A stretch of DNA of 64,000 bases, from assembly GCA_037157565.1 (NCBI GenBank), contig JAZHRO010000062.1, positions 7,936,001 to 8,000,000 on the forward strand, read 5' to 3'. Under the pieces are notes generated by a model. The model was not told the origin of the DNA, ran no database searches, and saw nothing but the letters and a program-made list of their open reading frames with translations. Shown here one piece after another: positions 1-12,300 of this stretch. Source of the stretch: Thalassia testudinum (taxonomy: Eukaryota; Streptophyta; Magnoliopsida; Alismatales; Hydrocharitaceae). The stretch's first letter is position 1, and each line of letters opens with the position of its first letter. The position numbers were made by a program, and so were the translations under genes.

Positions 1-429
1 TAGGCTCTAGTACCCATATTTGCCAAGCTACCTGGTAGCTATTAGGGTGTAGGTGGTCAGGCCTATCTTATCGTATCTTCTTCCCATGCTGCGTAGAATC
101 TTTTGCTAGGCTGGACGAGTTCTAGTTGGGATCTAGTTGGTCTGAGGCAAGGCAAGCTGAGCTAGTTCCTCCTATACCCTGTAGTCGGGTAGCCAGATCC
201 TCTATCAGGTCATGTACAGAGTTTTGGATTTGAGAGTATTTTTTGCCCCTCACATATGCCCCCACTCTCTAGCTAGTGTGAACTGCTGAGAGAGTAGTGA
301 GAGTGCTCAAAACTCCACTGTAGATGATGCCCCCAAATGTTCTTCCTATTTTAATGCAGTGGAGGGAACATCTATGATGGAGGAGTTGAGTGGCCTTCGC
401 CTACTTCCAGTTGCTTGGAAGAGGTCCCT

Positions 430-1500
430 TGTTAGAGTGTATGAGCCCAAGCTCATGTTGGCTTTAGGAGGCAGCATTGCTTGAATGTGGGGCTTATTTG
501 CTCGAGATTGCGTTAGCCTTAGGGGCAAACATGTACCAAGGATAAATGCAAGGCATGTAAACCCGAGTTTGAGCTGGCCTTATGAGGCAGCATCAACTTC
601 GGCGTGGGGCGTACGAGCCCGAGATGGTGCCGATCCTAGGAGGTGGCATAACTTTGGCGAGGGGCATACGAGCCCGAGTTAGTGTCGGCCTTAGGAGGTG
701 GCATAACTTTAGCATGGGGCTTGTGAGCCTGAGTTAGCGCCAGCCTTAAGAGGTGGCATAACATTAGTGTGGGGCATGTCAGTCCAAGTTAGTGCTACCC
801 TTAGGAGGCAGCATCACTTTGGTGAGGGGCGTGTGAGCCCGAGTTGATGCTAGCTTGTGGAGGCAGCAGGAGTTGGGCATGGGGTGTATTAGCCCAAGCC
901 GACGCCAGCCTTGGGAGGCAGCAGGAGTTGGGCATGGGGCGTATTAGTCCAACCCGATGTCGGCCTTGGGAGGCTGCATGAGTTGGGAGTGGAGCATATT
1001 AGCCTAAGCCAATGCTAACCTTGGGAGGCAACAAGAGTTGGGCATGGAGCATTTTAGCTTGAGCTCGTGCCAACCTTTGGAGGTAGCAGGAGTAAGGCAT
1101 GGGGAGTATTAGCCCAAGCCCGTGTCGGCCTTGGGAGGTGGCAGAAGTTGGGTGTGGGGCGTATTAGCTTGAGCCGATGCTGGCCTTGGGAGGCGGTTGG
1201 AGTTGGGCATGGGGCATATTAGCTTGAGTTGGGTGTAGGGCGTATTAGCTCGAGCCCGTGCCGGCCTTGGGAGGCGGTACGAGTTGGGCATGGGGTACAT
1301 TAGCCCAAGCTTGTGCCAGCCTTGGGAGGTGGCAGGAGTTGGGTGTGGGGTGTATTACCCAAGCTGATGTTGGCCTTAAGAGGCGGTAGGAGTTTGGCAT
1401 GGGGCGTATTAGCCCGAGCCCGTGCCGGCCTTGGGAAGCAGCAGGAGTTGGGAGTGGGGTGTATTAGCCTGAACCTGTGCCGACATTGGGAGGTGGTAGT
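430..1500 (+). repeat. Tandem array of a 55-bp unit, about 19 copies
   Basis: Units run from a GGGCGTATTAGCCC core through GCCTTGGGAGGC to GAGTTGGGCATG and repeat every 55 bp. Copies between about 885 and 1500 are cleanest; those before 830 are more diverged. One unit near 1205-1232 is cut short. Units differ mostly by C/T and G/A changes. The array lies just upstream of a TATA box and on its sense strand. Confidence 0.85.
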
Positions 1501-1722
1501 TCACTTGATTGAGACGCAGAGGCTGGCATTAACTATTGTTGCCATGAGAGGGCATGGCCTGAAGCATCGAGCCTTTCTGAAAAGTCATGAGAAGCTTTTT
1601 GAATATCCATCATGTAGCCGTGGAATCCGTACTGAATCTCGAAGGATTCGGTTCCTTGGGAATTGTAGATCCACAGGAGGGGCAGAAAGACGTTACTGCC
1701 CTCGGGAGCCTGGAGGTGGGGC

Positions 1723-1730
1723 TATAAATA
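1723..1730 (+). promoter_or_regulatory. TATA box downstream of the tandem array
   Basis: TATAAATA sits in GGGGCTATAAATAGAGACCC, a strong plant core-promoter context, about 220 bp after the last tandem unit. Transcription would run rightward. Confidence 0.55.
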
Positions 1731-3000
1731 GAGACCCAATGTGGGCCTTACTTCATTGCCTTCCATCATCTTTAAATGTACTTGAGGGACTTAAGAGTCG
1801 TGAGGAGGAACGTTTGTGACTCATTTACTCCTTGGATAGAGCTCTGTCATCGAACTTCTACGTGTTCGGCGGAGCGGCCGAAGAGTGTTATGTGCAGCTC
1901 TTCGGATAAGGGTGAGCCCTTATTCGTGCCTCCTTTCAATGCATGGGTTAAGGTAAGGGCTTCCATATTTTGATGTGCCTATTGTGGCTTATCCTCCCTC
2001 CTATGCACTTATCTTGCCTTGTTTCCTAGCGTAGGCTCCTGGGGTCTTCTTTGCCAGGCGAATTCGAATGCCGCAGTGGGCCCTCCTGGTTTGGGGCTCA
2101 TCTCGCCTGGAGGAAGCTTGTTTGGTGAGGCACAAAGAAGCGGGCCTCTTTCTCGCGAGGAGCTCAATAGGAAGCGGGCGGGGAGCCATGAAGGGGCGGA
2201 GCAGGCTCCTTCAAGGTGCTCACTGGTCCATTGAGAGGGAGTTAGCCATGTCCGTCTTTATGGACCTAGGCGAGGGTATGAATGGGGACGTTCCGCTGGG
2301 GGTGCTGTCCCCTTCGTCCTTGTGTGGAGAACCCATCAGATGCTGGGTCGCGGAGCTACCGCCTAGAGGCCGAGGGAAGCACACTCCTTTAAGGAGGCTC
2401 AATGTTTCTCTAGTGCTGCTCTATTCCCTCTACGACTGTGTGGAGGTGGAGTGGGGACTACTGCTGCCGAGAGCTCTTATCATGGGAGTGCATTTGCCTA
2501 GGCAGAAATGGGGTAAGGCTCGTTGGCAGGGATGAGTGCGACGTCTGCCTTGGAAGTTGAGCTCAACTGGCTATTCATGCATGAATGGCCTGCTGGAGGC
2601 CTTACAGTTTCGACCACACGGGGTACCTCACTAATATTTGGGAGGGTAGCCTATGCGGCTAGGTCGTTGCGCTTACCTTGCATCGATGCTCTGGCTCTCC
2701 AAGGCTTGCCGCTCTGCCTACGGAGTTCCTCCGTTAAACCACCTACCTCTATGGATGGGACTGAGGGGGAGTTCATCCCGCCTGATCGAGGGTCTGCCTT
2801 GAGCAAATAGTGTTGGCTGGGAAAAGACGGACCTTCGTTGAGGGGCTGGCTCAAGCTACAGGGCCTGCCAATCTTGATGGTGCACTGTCACCCATGTTAC
2901 TGAAGGTGGGTGGGATTGAAGACCTGGGGCGAGGCCGCTGAGTCATGATGAATAGTGTCGACTTTTCCTTTGTACTAATTTGCCTTTTTCCAACTGCAGT

Positions 3001-3360
3001 TAAGCTAAAGACAATAATCCGAGGAATGTAACAGTCGATGTTTTTTGTAAAGGAAGAAATTTTTTGTTCCATGCATGGACCGCTCGCATGCCAATTGTTG
3101 AGATATATATTTTTTTTTGTGGGATTCCAATGCACACCGATAAACACCAGTTTATCATCATTCTTATGACCTAAAATAGATTTAGCTCTTAGGTTTTTAA
3201 CTCTGCAAATAGGTTTCTAGGTTGCATGTAGGCATAACCTAGGTTAGGCAAGCATTACATTCCTTTTGTATGTTTAACATTTTTTACTTGAGTGTTAAGG
3301 TCAAGCAAATAATCAAATTTTTAAAACCTAGCACTTAAGAAGGAAAAAAGTGAAGAAGAA
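3001..3360. other. Unassigned spacer
   Basis: AT-rich sequence with a T-run near 3110 and no gene, repeat unit or terminus that I can recognise. It separates the GC-rich LTR-like block from the AGCT-dense block. Confidence 0.4.
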
Positions 3361-3865
3361 GATCAGATCAGCTGAACCCTAGCTAGATCCAGATCATCTC
3401 AGCTAGATATCAACTCACATTGGTTAAGTTTAGCTCCTTCTAGCTCCATTCAGCTCATCTTAGCTGGATGGTAGCTCAGGGTACCTCATCTTAACTCAAC
3501 CCACCTCAACTCAACTCAGATCCAACTCAACTTAGTTGAGTCTTAGTTGAGTCTAGCTCATCCTAGCTCCAGTCAATTCACTGGGAGCTCTAGCTAGCTC
3601 AGCTTAGTTGATGGGAGTTCATTCCATCTCCAGCTCATTCCAAGTTCAACTCTAACCAGCTCAATTTAGCTCAACTACTCAAGCCTAGCTACTAGCATAA
3701 GAACTAGCAAGCTAAGCTAAGTAGTTGAGCTCCTCATGAAGACCTCCTCAGCAGATTCAGCTCTACTGCAGCTCCAGTCAGCTCTTCCTTGCTCCTCTTC
3801 TTAAAACTAACTCCTCCACTACTACTCTACTAGTTAAGCTAGCTTAGCTAGCTTAGCTAAGCTTA
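3361..3865. repeat. AGCT-dense low-complexity block
   Basis: About 30 AGCT tetranucleotides occur in about 500 bp, where roughly two would be expected by chance, mixed with CTCA/CTCC pyrimidine words (TAGCTC, CAGCTC). Spacing is irregular, so it is not a simple tandem repeat. No protein frame fits. Confidence 0.7.
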
Positions 3866-4023
3866 AAACCTTCTCCACCTCCATGGTCATCCACCACTTA
3901 CCTAAACCTTAACCTAACTCCACCCTAATCCTACTCCAAGCCCACCACCTAAACTAACAACCTACCTCCACCTATAGTTGGCAACACCTTCCTTGCATCT
4001 CTTCACACCACCACCTTCAAGAA
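3866..4023 (+). mobile_element. Fragment resembling an Athila-type LTR, interrupted by Ath-1
   Basis: The CCACC/CCTAAC-rich text, including CTATAGTTGGCAACACC, resembles the Ath-6 LTR near 55900-56110 (CTAGAGTTGGCACC). Ath-1 begins directly after it. The similarity is partly compositional, so the call is weak. Confidence 0.3.
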
Positions 4024-6141
4024 TGATTACACAGCAATCATAGGTCTTAATTGACCTAACTTAGGCTAGAACTTAGCATAAGCTAGTGTAATTCATGCAT
4101 GCATAAGAATTACTTGCATTTGTACTGCTTTCCTTTAGCTATGCATGAAATAATGATATAATGTACTAATTAAGGGCATTATATAAATTGCATGTAATAA
4201 AAAGCTCAGGAGTTGGATCTGAAGCTAAACTTGAAGCTAGTGTTGCATCAGAGATGGAGTGGAAGATTAGAATAGAATGTTGGAGAGAAATAATGTAAAG
4301 GGTTGAGGTATGCTATTCTATTAATTAGAAGTAAAGTAGTTAAATTATGAAGAACTTAGGTTCAATCCTAACCCTAGGATAGCTCTAGAAGCCTTCCCAA
4401 GCCTTAACCACCCTTAGATTAGGTCACCATAGCCTAGGAAGCCTCAAAACCCTAGTTCTAGCCCTTATCTGGACGTCCAGATAAGTGATTGGATGTCCAG
4501 GACCCTTAGCCACAACTTGCACACCTCAAACCCTAATCTGTAGTGTTAATGGACATCTAGACACTTGGTCAGACATCCAATTTCTATAGAATACCCAAGA
4601 CAGAACCCTTAATCCTTCTTGACTCTGATTGGACATCTAGACAACAAGTCTGAACTTCTGATTTTTGAGTATAAGTCATCTGATACCTTTATTGGATGTT
4701 TAGAACTATTCTCCAATTCCTGTTTTGAAATTCAAGCCTTGATCTTGAGTTCCTAGGTCCCTAAACCCAATTCTGACCCCTTAGAAACCTAAATTAAGGT
4801 ACCCTAACCCTAGTACACCACCTCTAGACCCTCCTAAGAACCTAATTAGCTTCTCACTCATAGTCAATTACCATTACCTAGTCAATTGGACTCATAGAGT
4901 CCAATTGAGCTCAGATCACAACCCACACAAGTCCAATTGGATTCAGTGAGAGTCCAATTGACCTAAGCCCAACCTAATTGAGTTATTTCACTCTTAATTA
5001 GGTTCATACTCATTCAATTAAACTTGTGTTATGTTTAATTGCATTTTCTCCTTATCAAATCAGGGTTTGCAACCCTAATTTGAGACCTACCCTAACCTAA
5101 ACCTATTAGGACCTAACCTAGCTCACTTAGCCACCTAGACCACACACACACACACACACACCTACCTAGAGTTCTCTAGAACTCTCTTCAAGGTGGCACC
5201 ACTCTTGGTTGCTAAAATTAGCAACCAAGAGCCACTCAATCTTTAGAACCACAAATGGTGGATCTAAAAACCACCTTCTACGACCACACTTGGAGCTCTC
5301 TCTAGAGAGTTTCATAATTCTCTTGAAAGGCTCCCATGGGTCTACTTAAAGAACCTTTGGGTGGCCATTTGGATCCATCTAGCCTTCCATTTAGTTTTAA
5401 CATATCTCCACCTTCATTCCACCTCCACTCCACGAGCCCCAACCATGGTTCCACCACCTCCACGGCAAGGCTAGAGCACTCTTCCTCCACCTCTCCAAGG
5501 GTCGGCCTAAGCACCATTGGCCGCCCCTCTTTCTCCTCTCACCAACTCAAAGGCCATCAGAGCCCACCTTTGAAAGCCCCTATTTCTGCTAGCTAAGTAA
5601 ATAGTAGTTCTTCATAGATTTACTGCTTTATTTCATGCTTAGTAGTGTAGCTCCACATTTCTCCCCCAATGCTGCATGCATAATCCCCCCATAGATTCAC
5701 ATACGCAGTCATTTTCTGCTATGGAGTAGTTTATGTTTTCAAGCATTCCTCTACAAACTTTCCTCTAACTGTGCTCTATAACTCTAATGCAATCAATGAA
5801 ATCATATTTCTATATAGATATATATCTATGTGTGAAAATTACTATGTACTTGACTGCCATATCTTTTGTGTGATAATTAGTTACCTACGCTCATTTTATA
5901 TTTCTATTACAACAACACGTCGTGCATGAATACGTACTTATTATAAATCAACATGCAATCTTAAGTAAGTAGAGCGAGTGAGATCGAATTCATTTTGCAT
6001 TTCCTAAATGCCTCCTAGAGACGAACGACCGGGACTCCAAGTCTCATTATTCTAGAAATTATTTTTGATGAGTGGATTTCCTGACTATAGTACAAAGAAC
6101 AACAGTCGTATTTTCAAACACACGACTTCCGTCAGTCAACA
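4024..6141 (+). repeat. Ath-1 5' LTR (about 2.1 kb)
   Basis: It begins TGATTACACAGCAATC and ends CAACA two bases before the PBS. The first 1060 bp align with the 3' LTR at 15718-16783. It contains a run of GGACGTCC-type words (4469-4720), a (CA)10 microsatellite at 5141-5160 and AT-rich DNA near 5800. CpG sites often differ between copies: CTGGACGTCCAG at 4469 is CTAGACATCCAG in the 3' copy. Confidence 0.88.
5141..5160. repeat. (CA)10 microsatellite in the Ath-1 5' LTR
   Basis: Ten perfect CA units. The matching part of the 3' LTR lies beyond the Ath-2 insertion point, so its length cannot be compared. Confidence 0.9.
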
Positions 6142-6143
6142 AA

Positions 6144-6161
6144 TGGCACCGTTGCTGGGGA
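6144..6161 (+). promoter_or_regulatory. Ath-1 primer-binding site (tRNA-Asp)
   Basis: TGGCACCGTTGCTGGGGA matches the complement of the plant tRNA-Asp 3' end (TGGCGCCGTTGCCGGGGA) at 16 of 18 positions. Both mismatches are transitions at CpG. It lies two bases after the LTR end. Confidence 0.88.
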
Positions 6162-7655
6162 GGCAATGCAGTTGATTTTTGATTTAAAGCTTTTAGTGAC
6201 AAATCTTCCTCTGCTTCTTTTTGGATGTGTAGGAAATTAGGAAAAATAGGATTTGCGCACACATCAAGCGCGGAGAAAAAAACGTCCAGGTGCACATCTC
6301 TCTCTTAGCTTAGGATTTTTGTTTGAACCTAAGGTTAGATTTCCTTTTTGCTAGAAATTTCTTTCTGAAAAAAAAGCTACTTATTTCGAAAAAAAAAGAA
6401 AAAATTTGTTAGGTAGTTAGACTAGGTTTCCTTTTGAATCTTAGGTTAGTTAGGATTGAAAAAATATATATAAATATATATATATATTTGAAAATCTTTG
6501 AAAAAAAAACATTACTGAAAAAAAAATCATTTTTGATGGACATTTGAATTTGAATTTCAAACACTTCTTAAAATCTCTTCCACCACCTGCTGAAATTCGA
6601 CCAGACTTCAATTTCTCATTTAAAAATTCATTTGCTAAAAAATTAGTGAGCGAAAAATTTCAAAATTCAGGCAACTACTTCATTTTCAAACCACCTTTCA
6701 AATGGAACTGTTTATTTTAAAAAATTCCAAGTACAAAATTTTTAAAAATTTATGAAGTGCAAGGGGGTCAAACTGACCCAGATTTGAAAATTTTCAAAAT
6801 TCAAAAATCAATTCCGAAAAATCCACGAATCTATTTTGTCTAAAATTGATGGGGTTTGAAGGATGATCTCATTAGGTTTAATTTTCACATTTTTCCCAAA
6901 TTTCTAAAAATCATTTGATACTGTTTCAAAGCAAAAAATTGACCAGGGATCAAAATTCCATATCTAACCCCTGGACATTTAAAAACCCTGTAAATTTGGT
7001 TGAAATAGTAAAAATTATAGAAAAATATTCTCCGAAAAGATAATTGAAAAATTAAACTACTTGCCAAATTTCATTTTATTTGGATTCCATTTGTGTTCAG
7101 AGAACTAGTTTGATTCCTTTGGTCTGCTGAAACACCTAGAATTTGCATGAACCCTAGTTTACACCTTTAGGGTTACATTCTAGAGACCACACATTTGGGA
7201 TAACCTAGACTTAGCTAAGTCTGGTGTTTAGCCGGTGAGCCTGGTCACCTTATAGGCCACCCCAAACCCTAGTGAAGAAAGAAAGGGTTAAAATAAATTT
7301 TAAAAAAATAAAATCAACCCGAATTCGTTGTCATACTATTGGGTGTTTTCAACCTCTCTAGCCAAACCTGGTGACTAAGTCTGCGGAGTAGTGTCAAACA
7401 ATCACAGCTCGAGGGTCAACGGAACCAGAGGTGCGAGCCGAAGGAAGAACCTTCCCCTCAGTCACCTTGTCACCAGGCTGGCTGGGTTAGCTTGATAGGC
7501 GGGAATCACTTTCGGTCGATTCTCAATGAATTCTTTTCTTTGGGAATTCAAACCCAAAATGTAAACATCCGGTCATCTGATCTGTAAGGACCACCTGATT
7601 GATAGGGCCTTAGCCTTGTATGGCTGGCTGCACCAACCCTGGGGTTGGTTGGTGT
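6162..7655 (+). other. Ath-1 untranslated leader
   Basis: AT-rich, non-coding, with a TA microsatellite near 6465-6485 and many poly-A runs. Near its end, 7421-7464 carries GGAACCAGAGGTGCGAGCC and AAGGAAGAACCTTCCCC, a block also present upstream of Ath-2 gag at 23652-23694. It is a candidate RNA packaging or structural site. Confidence 0.65.
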
Positions 7656-9930
7656 ATGCAAGGAAGGAGGTCACTGAGACCTCACTTGGTTAGACCTTGG
7701 AAGCCACTCCCAAGGAGGCGAGTCACCTCGCTCGGGCCATCTTCTCCCCCACCCTCCTTTTCTTCTATCCTCTTAGCCGAGATGGCTAACCCTGGACCCC
7801 GACCTGGTCAGGATCCAGCAAATTTGGACCTGATGGCTCGTATGGAAGCCCGGGTCGCTGAAACTAAGGAATGGTAGAAATAGAATATAGACCATATCCT
7901 GAATACTTTGGATAGAATGCATCATCCACCACAAGGAGAACAGCTTCAGGATTTCTACGATTCGGTAGTGCCAATTATCGCACCTTTAGTCTAGATTCCT
8001 GTAGGTGGAGATGCGTTCGAGCTCAAGCCCATTCTAATTGGGCTGATCCAGAATTACTTTTATGGAAACTCGAATGAGGATCCATTTCAACATCTAGAGG
8101 ACCTGAGTCGAATCACGAAAATGGCTCAACCCAGGGACGTAGATCTTGGAATTGTTCTGATGAAGCTTTTTCCATTTTCTCTCAAGGCTAAAGTTTCATA
8201 CTGGTTCAAGAGCATTGGGAAGCTGATTGAAACATGGCGAGAATTATGACGTGAATTCCTATAGAAATTCTTCCCGATTGGTCGGATGAACGTGATCAGG
8301 CGAGCGATTACAACTTTCTACCAGGGACTTAAGGAGAAGTTGCATGGCACCTAGAACCGATTTCATGATCTCCTAAGAAACTGCCCTGACCATGGTGTGC
8401 CTAAATGGCACTTAGCTCAAATTTTTTACCATGGGCTGGATGACACACATCGGTATCTGGCCGATGCATCCAATGGCGGGAATTTTCTCGCGAAAGACGA
8501 CAATAGCACATTTGAGCTATTCGAGTCTTTAGCAGAGAATTCAATGAACGCCACATCAATGAACCAGTTCCAGTGGCCTAGACAGTAACGAGTTAGTGAC
8601 CATGAAGCTCAAGCAGTGTCTGTTCGAGCTGATATGGAAATCATCACCAAGCAGCTGGGAAAGGTGGATTTGCTGGGAAACAAGCTCGATGACATAGCTC
8701 GAGGTCAACAAGATCTGGTCGGAAATTCTACTGCCACAAGACCCTCTTACGCACCCTGAGCCCCTCCTGCTCGAGTTAATCTACTCACTTGGGATGTTCC
8801 TCCTCCATATTCACGGGACCCCGTGTACCGGGATTCCGAGAATAATCCCGATCTGGCACCATATGATCAGGGTTATGCACCACATGATGATTATAACACT
8901 CTTGATGAATATACTCCTCAGATGTCATCGGCCTATGAAGACGTCAACGCTAATCAGGGACAGGCATAATAACCCATACTGAGAGACATATAACCCTGGT
9001 TGGCACCAGCATCCGAACTTCTCCTGGTCAGGTAACTCACAGAGACAACATTAAGATCCACATTAACAGACCTGACAGTACAGGAATGTGTAGAACACGT
9101 ACCCTAGGCTGTAGCCATTTCCATCTCAGTAGCAGAAATCACACTCTATTTATCAGCTGCTGCATCAAGCTACCAGTCACCCTTCAAAGTGGTCCAATTT
9201 GGAGGCACTGAAAGAGGAACTGCAAGAATTGATGCGAAGGTCTACGTAGGATAGCTTGCAAATCATGAAGGCAATGGCCTACCAAATATAGACTATATAG
9301 AACACATAGAACTAGCTGTTACAAGAGCATAGGACCTAGGGAGCCTTGCCCTCCCAACCTGTCCCGAACCCATGACATGTACAAAACCAGGGTGCCCCGC
9401 CGAGGTTGCAGGCACCACAGGGACAGGCCCACGCCATATTACAGGTGCCTTCTACACCACTTGGTTATGCTCAAGGCTAGCTGCCTTTGATGTAGAACAC
9501 CGCATACTCTTCTCCTTCCGCTCCTCCACCACCTCATAGATAGTAAGCTGATGCAAATGCTATTTCATTAAGGAGTGGAATAAAGACGCATGACCCACCA
9601 TTTAGGCAGATGGGTTGTGATTTTTCGCACCCTTTACTGCAAGATGATTCAACTTCTTCATCTCAAGAGCCACCTACGGTAGATAAGGGTAAGAGGCCAT
9701 TTGACCCTGAGATTCCCATTCCTTTTCCTGAGGCTCTGACATGAAATGTAGTGTGGAAAAAGGATACGCGGAATTTTGACTTGAAATCGATGTTCAAGGA
9801 AGTTCATATTCAGGTCCCTCTCCTCGAGACCATTGATCACATTCCTGTTGTCGTAAGGTTCTTCAAGGACTACTGTGCCCCGAAGCGATAGCCGAGAATA
9901 GGATGACAGGGGATACTGTCGAAGGAGGCT
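7656..9930 (+). pseudogene. gag: Ath-1 gag (degenerate)
   Basis: Gag would form the virus-like particle that packages element RNA. I place the start at 7656 because MQGRRSLRP there matches the Gag start of the other three autonomous elements; a second in-frame ATG is at 7782 (MANPGPRPGQ). Visible motifs are KFFPIGRMN (8265-8291), CPDHGVPKWHLAQIFYHGLD (8383-8442) and an LRSG motif near 9560 that marks the Gag-protease boundary. No CCHC knuckle is evident. In-frame stops at 7875, 7992, 8247, 8262 and 8352 fit CAG, CGA or TGG decay. It cannot encode a full protein. Confidence 0.85.
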
Positions 9931-9936
9931 AGCGCC

Positions 9937-10636
9937 ATGATTCTAGCCAACTTACTGCTGAAAAAGAAAGACCCTGGTACTCCACTAATTTCCTACTTCT
10001 TGCAAGATTCCCCATTTGATCAAGCCCTTCTAGATCTAGGTTCATCCATCAACCTGACTCCTACCGCCGTATATGATCAATTTCAATTCTGGGAGTTAAA
10101 ATGCACCTTGGTCACAATTTAGCTGGCTGGTAGACTAGTGAAAAGAACGAGGGGGTGGTTGAGAACATGATCATGAAAGTCCACGGAATCTGCTTTCCCG
10201 CAGACATTTTCATTCCAGATATGGAAGTCCCTCCTAATCTCCATGATGCACCAATTATTTTGGGTCGCCCATTTTTGGTGACAGCCCGAGCAAACATTGA
10301 TTGTGCAATTGGTGTATGGAGATAGCCCTAGGTAATGAGCGACTTAGACTTGACATATTCAGGGCATCAAAGAACTTCGATAGTGATCGTATCGAGGAGG
10401 ATGGTGAAGATGAAGAATCGATGCACTGTGGTAACATTGGGCTCTTTTGTGACGGCCCAATGTCTCATTCATCTGCAATGTCAGGGTTCTTGGACCTCAA
10501 TCCACACGGGATTGAGACCACTGCACTACACATATCATCTCGAGGATCCGATTGTCTGGGGTGTATGTCTGACCACAGCACCCCTGGCTCTGACTATCCT
10601 GATCCACACAATACTGAATCGCCCCTGTTGACGTAG
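9937..10636 (+). pseudogene. pol: Ath-1 pol: aspartic protease region (degenerate)
   Basis: The protease would cleave the Gag-Pol polyprotein. The active-site box is DLGSS at 10033-10047, preceded by FDQALL and followed by INLTPTAVYDQF. Relatives in this window have DLGAS or DIGAS, so the alanine after the catalytic Asp-Leu-Gly has become serine. Further on, IILGRPF-type sequence (around 10254-10275, read with a stop nearby) marks the C-terminal half of the fold. Frame changes near 10125 and 10300 disable it. Confidence 0.8.
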
Positions 10637-10642
10637 GAAGAT

Positions 10643-11800
10643 GTGACTACAACAGATGGGTTTTCCGTTAACATAGTCACAACTGACCACTTTACAAGTG
10701 GCGAATCAGTAGGAATTCACATGTATCCGGATCATCAAACTTCCACCTCTGATTCTACTCCTCCCATTCCAACTCCCACCCTCACTTCTGAGTCTGATCC
10801 ATCCCTGATTGAATTGAAGCCCTTACCTGACTCACTTAAATATGTGTTCTTAGGTGAAAGTGAGACATACCCAGTCATTATCAATTCTCACTTGGCCCAA
10901 GAACAGGAACACCAGCTGGTTTCTGTGCTACAAGGCCATAGGGTTGCCATAGGGTGGAGTATTCTGATCTCTGCGGTATTTGTCCCTCGTATTACACTCA
11001 TCACATTTACACAGATAAGGGGGTGAAACCTTTGAGACAACCTCAAAGATGGCTGAACTTGAACCAGCAGATGCGGGCATTATATACCCGATCTCTGATA
11101 GCCAATGGGTGAGTCCGATTCAGATAGTCCCCAAGAAAGCAATACTTACCGTAGTAAAAAATGATAAGGGCGAATCCATCCCAACCCACACCGCGACATC
11201 ATGGCGGATTTGCATAGATTATAGAAAACTGAACACGACTATCTAGAAGGATCACTTTCCTTTACCGTTCATTGATCAGATCTTGGAATGATTAGCCGGA
11301 CGTAGTTTCTTTTGCTTCTTGGATGGATACTCTGGGTACAATCAAGTAGCAATTTACCCAGAAGATCAAGATAAGACCACTTTCACATGTCCCTTTGGAA
11401 CATTTTCCTTCAAGCGGATGCCATTCGGCCTTTGCAATGCACCAGCGACATTTCAGCATTGTATGATGGCTATCTTCTCTGACATGATTGGGGACTACGT
11501 GGAAGTATCCATGGACGACTTCTCTGTCTTTGGTGATGACTTCGCATCTTGTCTTGATAACCTCACCAAGAGCCTGAAGAGATGCATTGAGGTAAACCTA
11601 GTACTCTCATGGGAGAAGTGACATTTCAAGGTGAAGGATGGCATTGTATTAGGGCACAGGATCTCTGCCAATGGACTCGAGGTCGACTGAGCTAAATCTA
11701 AAGTCATATCACGATTACCCCCACCTAGCTCAATCAAGTAGATAAAATCATTCTTGGGTCACGTCGGATTTTACTGAAGATTTATACGTGATTTCTCAAA
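10643..11800 (+). pseudogene. pol: Ath-1 pol: reverse transcriptase (degenerate)
   Basis: RT would copy element RNA into DNA. It opens with the Athila linker ELKPLPDSLKYVFLG (10810-10854), then SQWVSPIQIVPKKA (11100-11141), ICIDYRKLN (11208-11234), FLDGYSGYNQVAIYPEDQ, MPFGLCNAPATFQ (11420-11458) and the catalytic box SMDD at 11508-11519, where relatives have FMDD. In-frame stops occur at about 11247 and 11619 and a frame change precedes 11049. The catalytic aspartates are still readable. Confidence 0.88.
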
Positions 11801-12300
11801 AATCACGCAACCTTTGATGAATCTCTTGGTAGCTGATACCCCATTCGAGTTTAACACCTCGTGTCTCAGCACCTTCGAGACTTTACGAAGCACTATCTCT
11901 AATTCCCCGATTCTCTATCCACCCAACTGGTCTCTTAATTTTGAGATGATGTGCGACGCCTCTGATTTTACCGTTGGAGCTGTTTTAGGCCAGCGTCGGG
12001 AGAAACAACCCTTCGTCATATACTATGCTAGCAGAACATTGAATGAAGCTCAGCGTAATTATACTATCACTAAAAAAAGAATTGCTAGCAAAAGTATTCA
12101 GGTTGGAGAAGTTTCGATCATACCTGTTAGGGTCTAAGGTCATCATTTTTATAGGCCACTCCATCCTCCGGCATTTGTTGGCAAAGGAGGAAGCCAAACC
12201 CCATCTTATTAAATGGATCCTTCTATTGTAGGAGTTTGATATTGAAATATATGACAAAGTTGGAAAGCAAAATGTTGTGGTAGATCACTTATCTAGACTG
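11801..12300 (+). pseudogene. pol: Ath-1 pol: RNase H (degenerate)
   Basis: RNase H removes the RNA strand of the RNA-DNA hybrid. DASDFTVGAVLGQ (around 11956-11994), FVIYYASRTLNEAQRNY and, after a frame change near 12060, the LRSYLLGSK and GHSILRHLL motifs follow the usual order. VGKQNVVVDHLSRLNP (12259-12306) marks the end of the domain. An AAAAAAGA slip near 12070 breaks the TKKELLA box. Confidence 0.85.

Larger units (their letters stand above)
1..3000 (+). mobile_element. LTR-like promoter region of an unassigned retrotransposon
   Basis: This stretch has no convincing protein. Its short open frames are GC-rich by-products. It holds a 55-bp tandem array (430-1500), then a TATA box at 1723, then about 1.2 kb of GC-rich transcribed-looking sequence. 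That order, enhancer-like repeats then core promoter then leader, is typical of a long plant LTR. Neither end can be fixed: the left end lies outside the window and I found no clear CA terminus, PBS or polypurine tract near 3000. It could instead be a host promoter or a DNA-transposon derivative. Confidence 0.35.

Noticed and set aside
430..1500. Regular repeats that could be mistaken for a CRISPR array
   Set aside because: The 55-bp units are contiguous and diverge throughout, with no unique spacers; the context is plant DNA.
1313..1819. 168-codon open frame
   Set aside because: It spans the tandem repeats and the TATA box; the translation follows the 55-bp repeat and has no domain.
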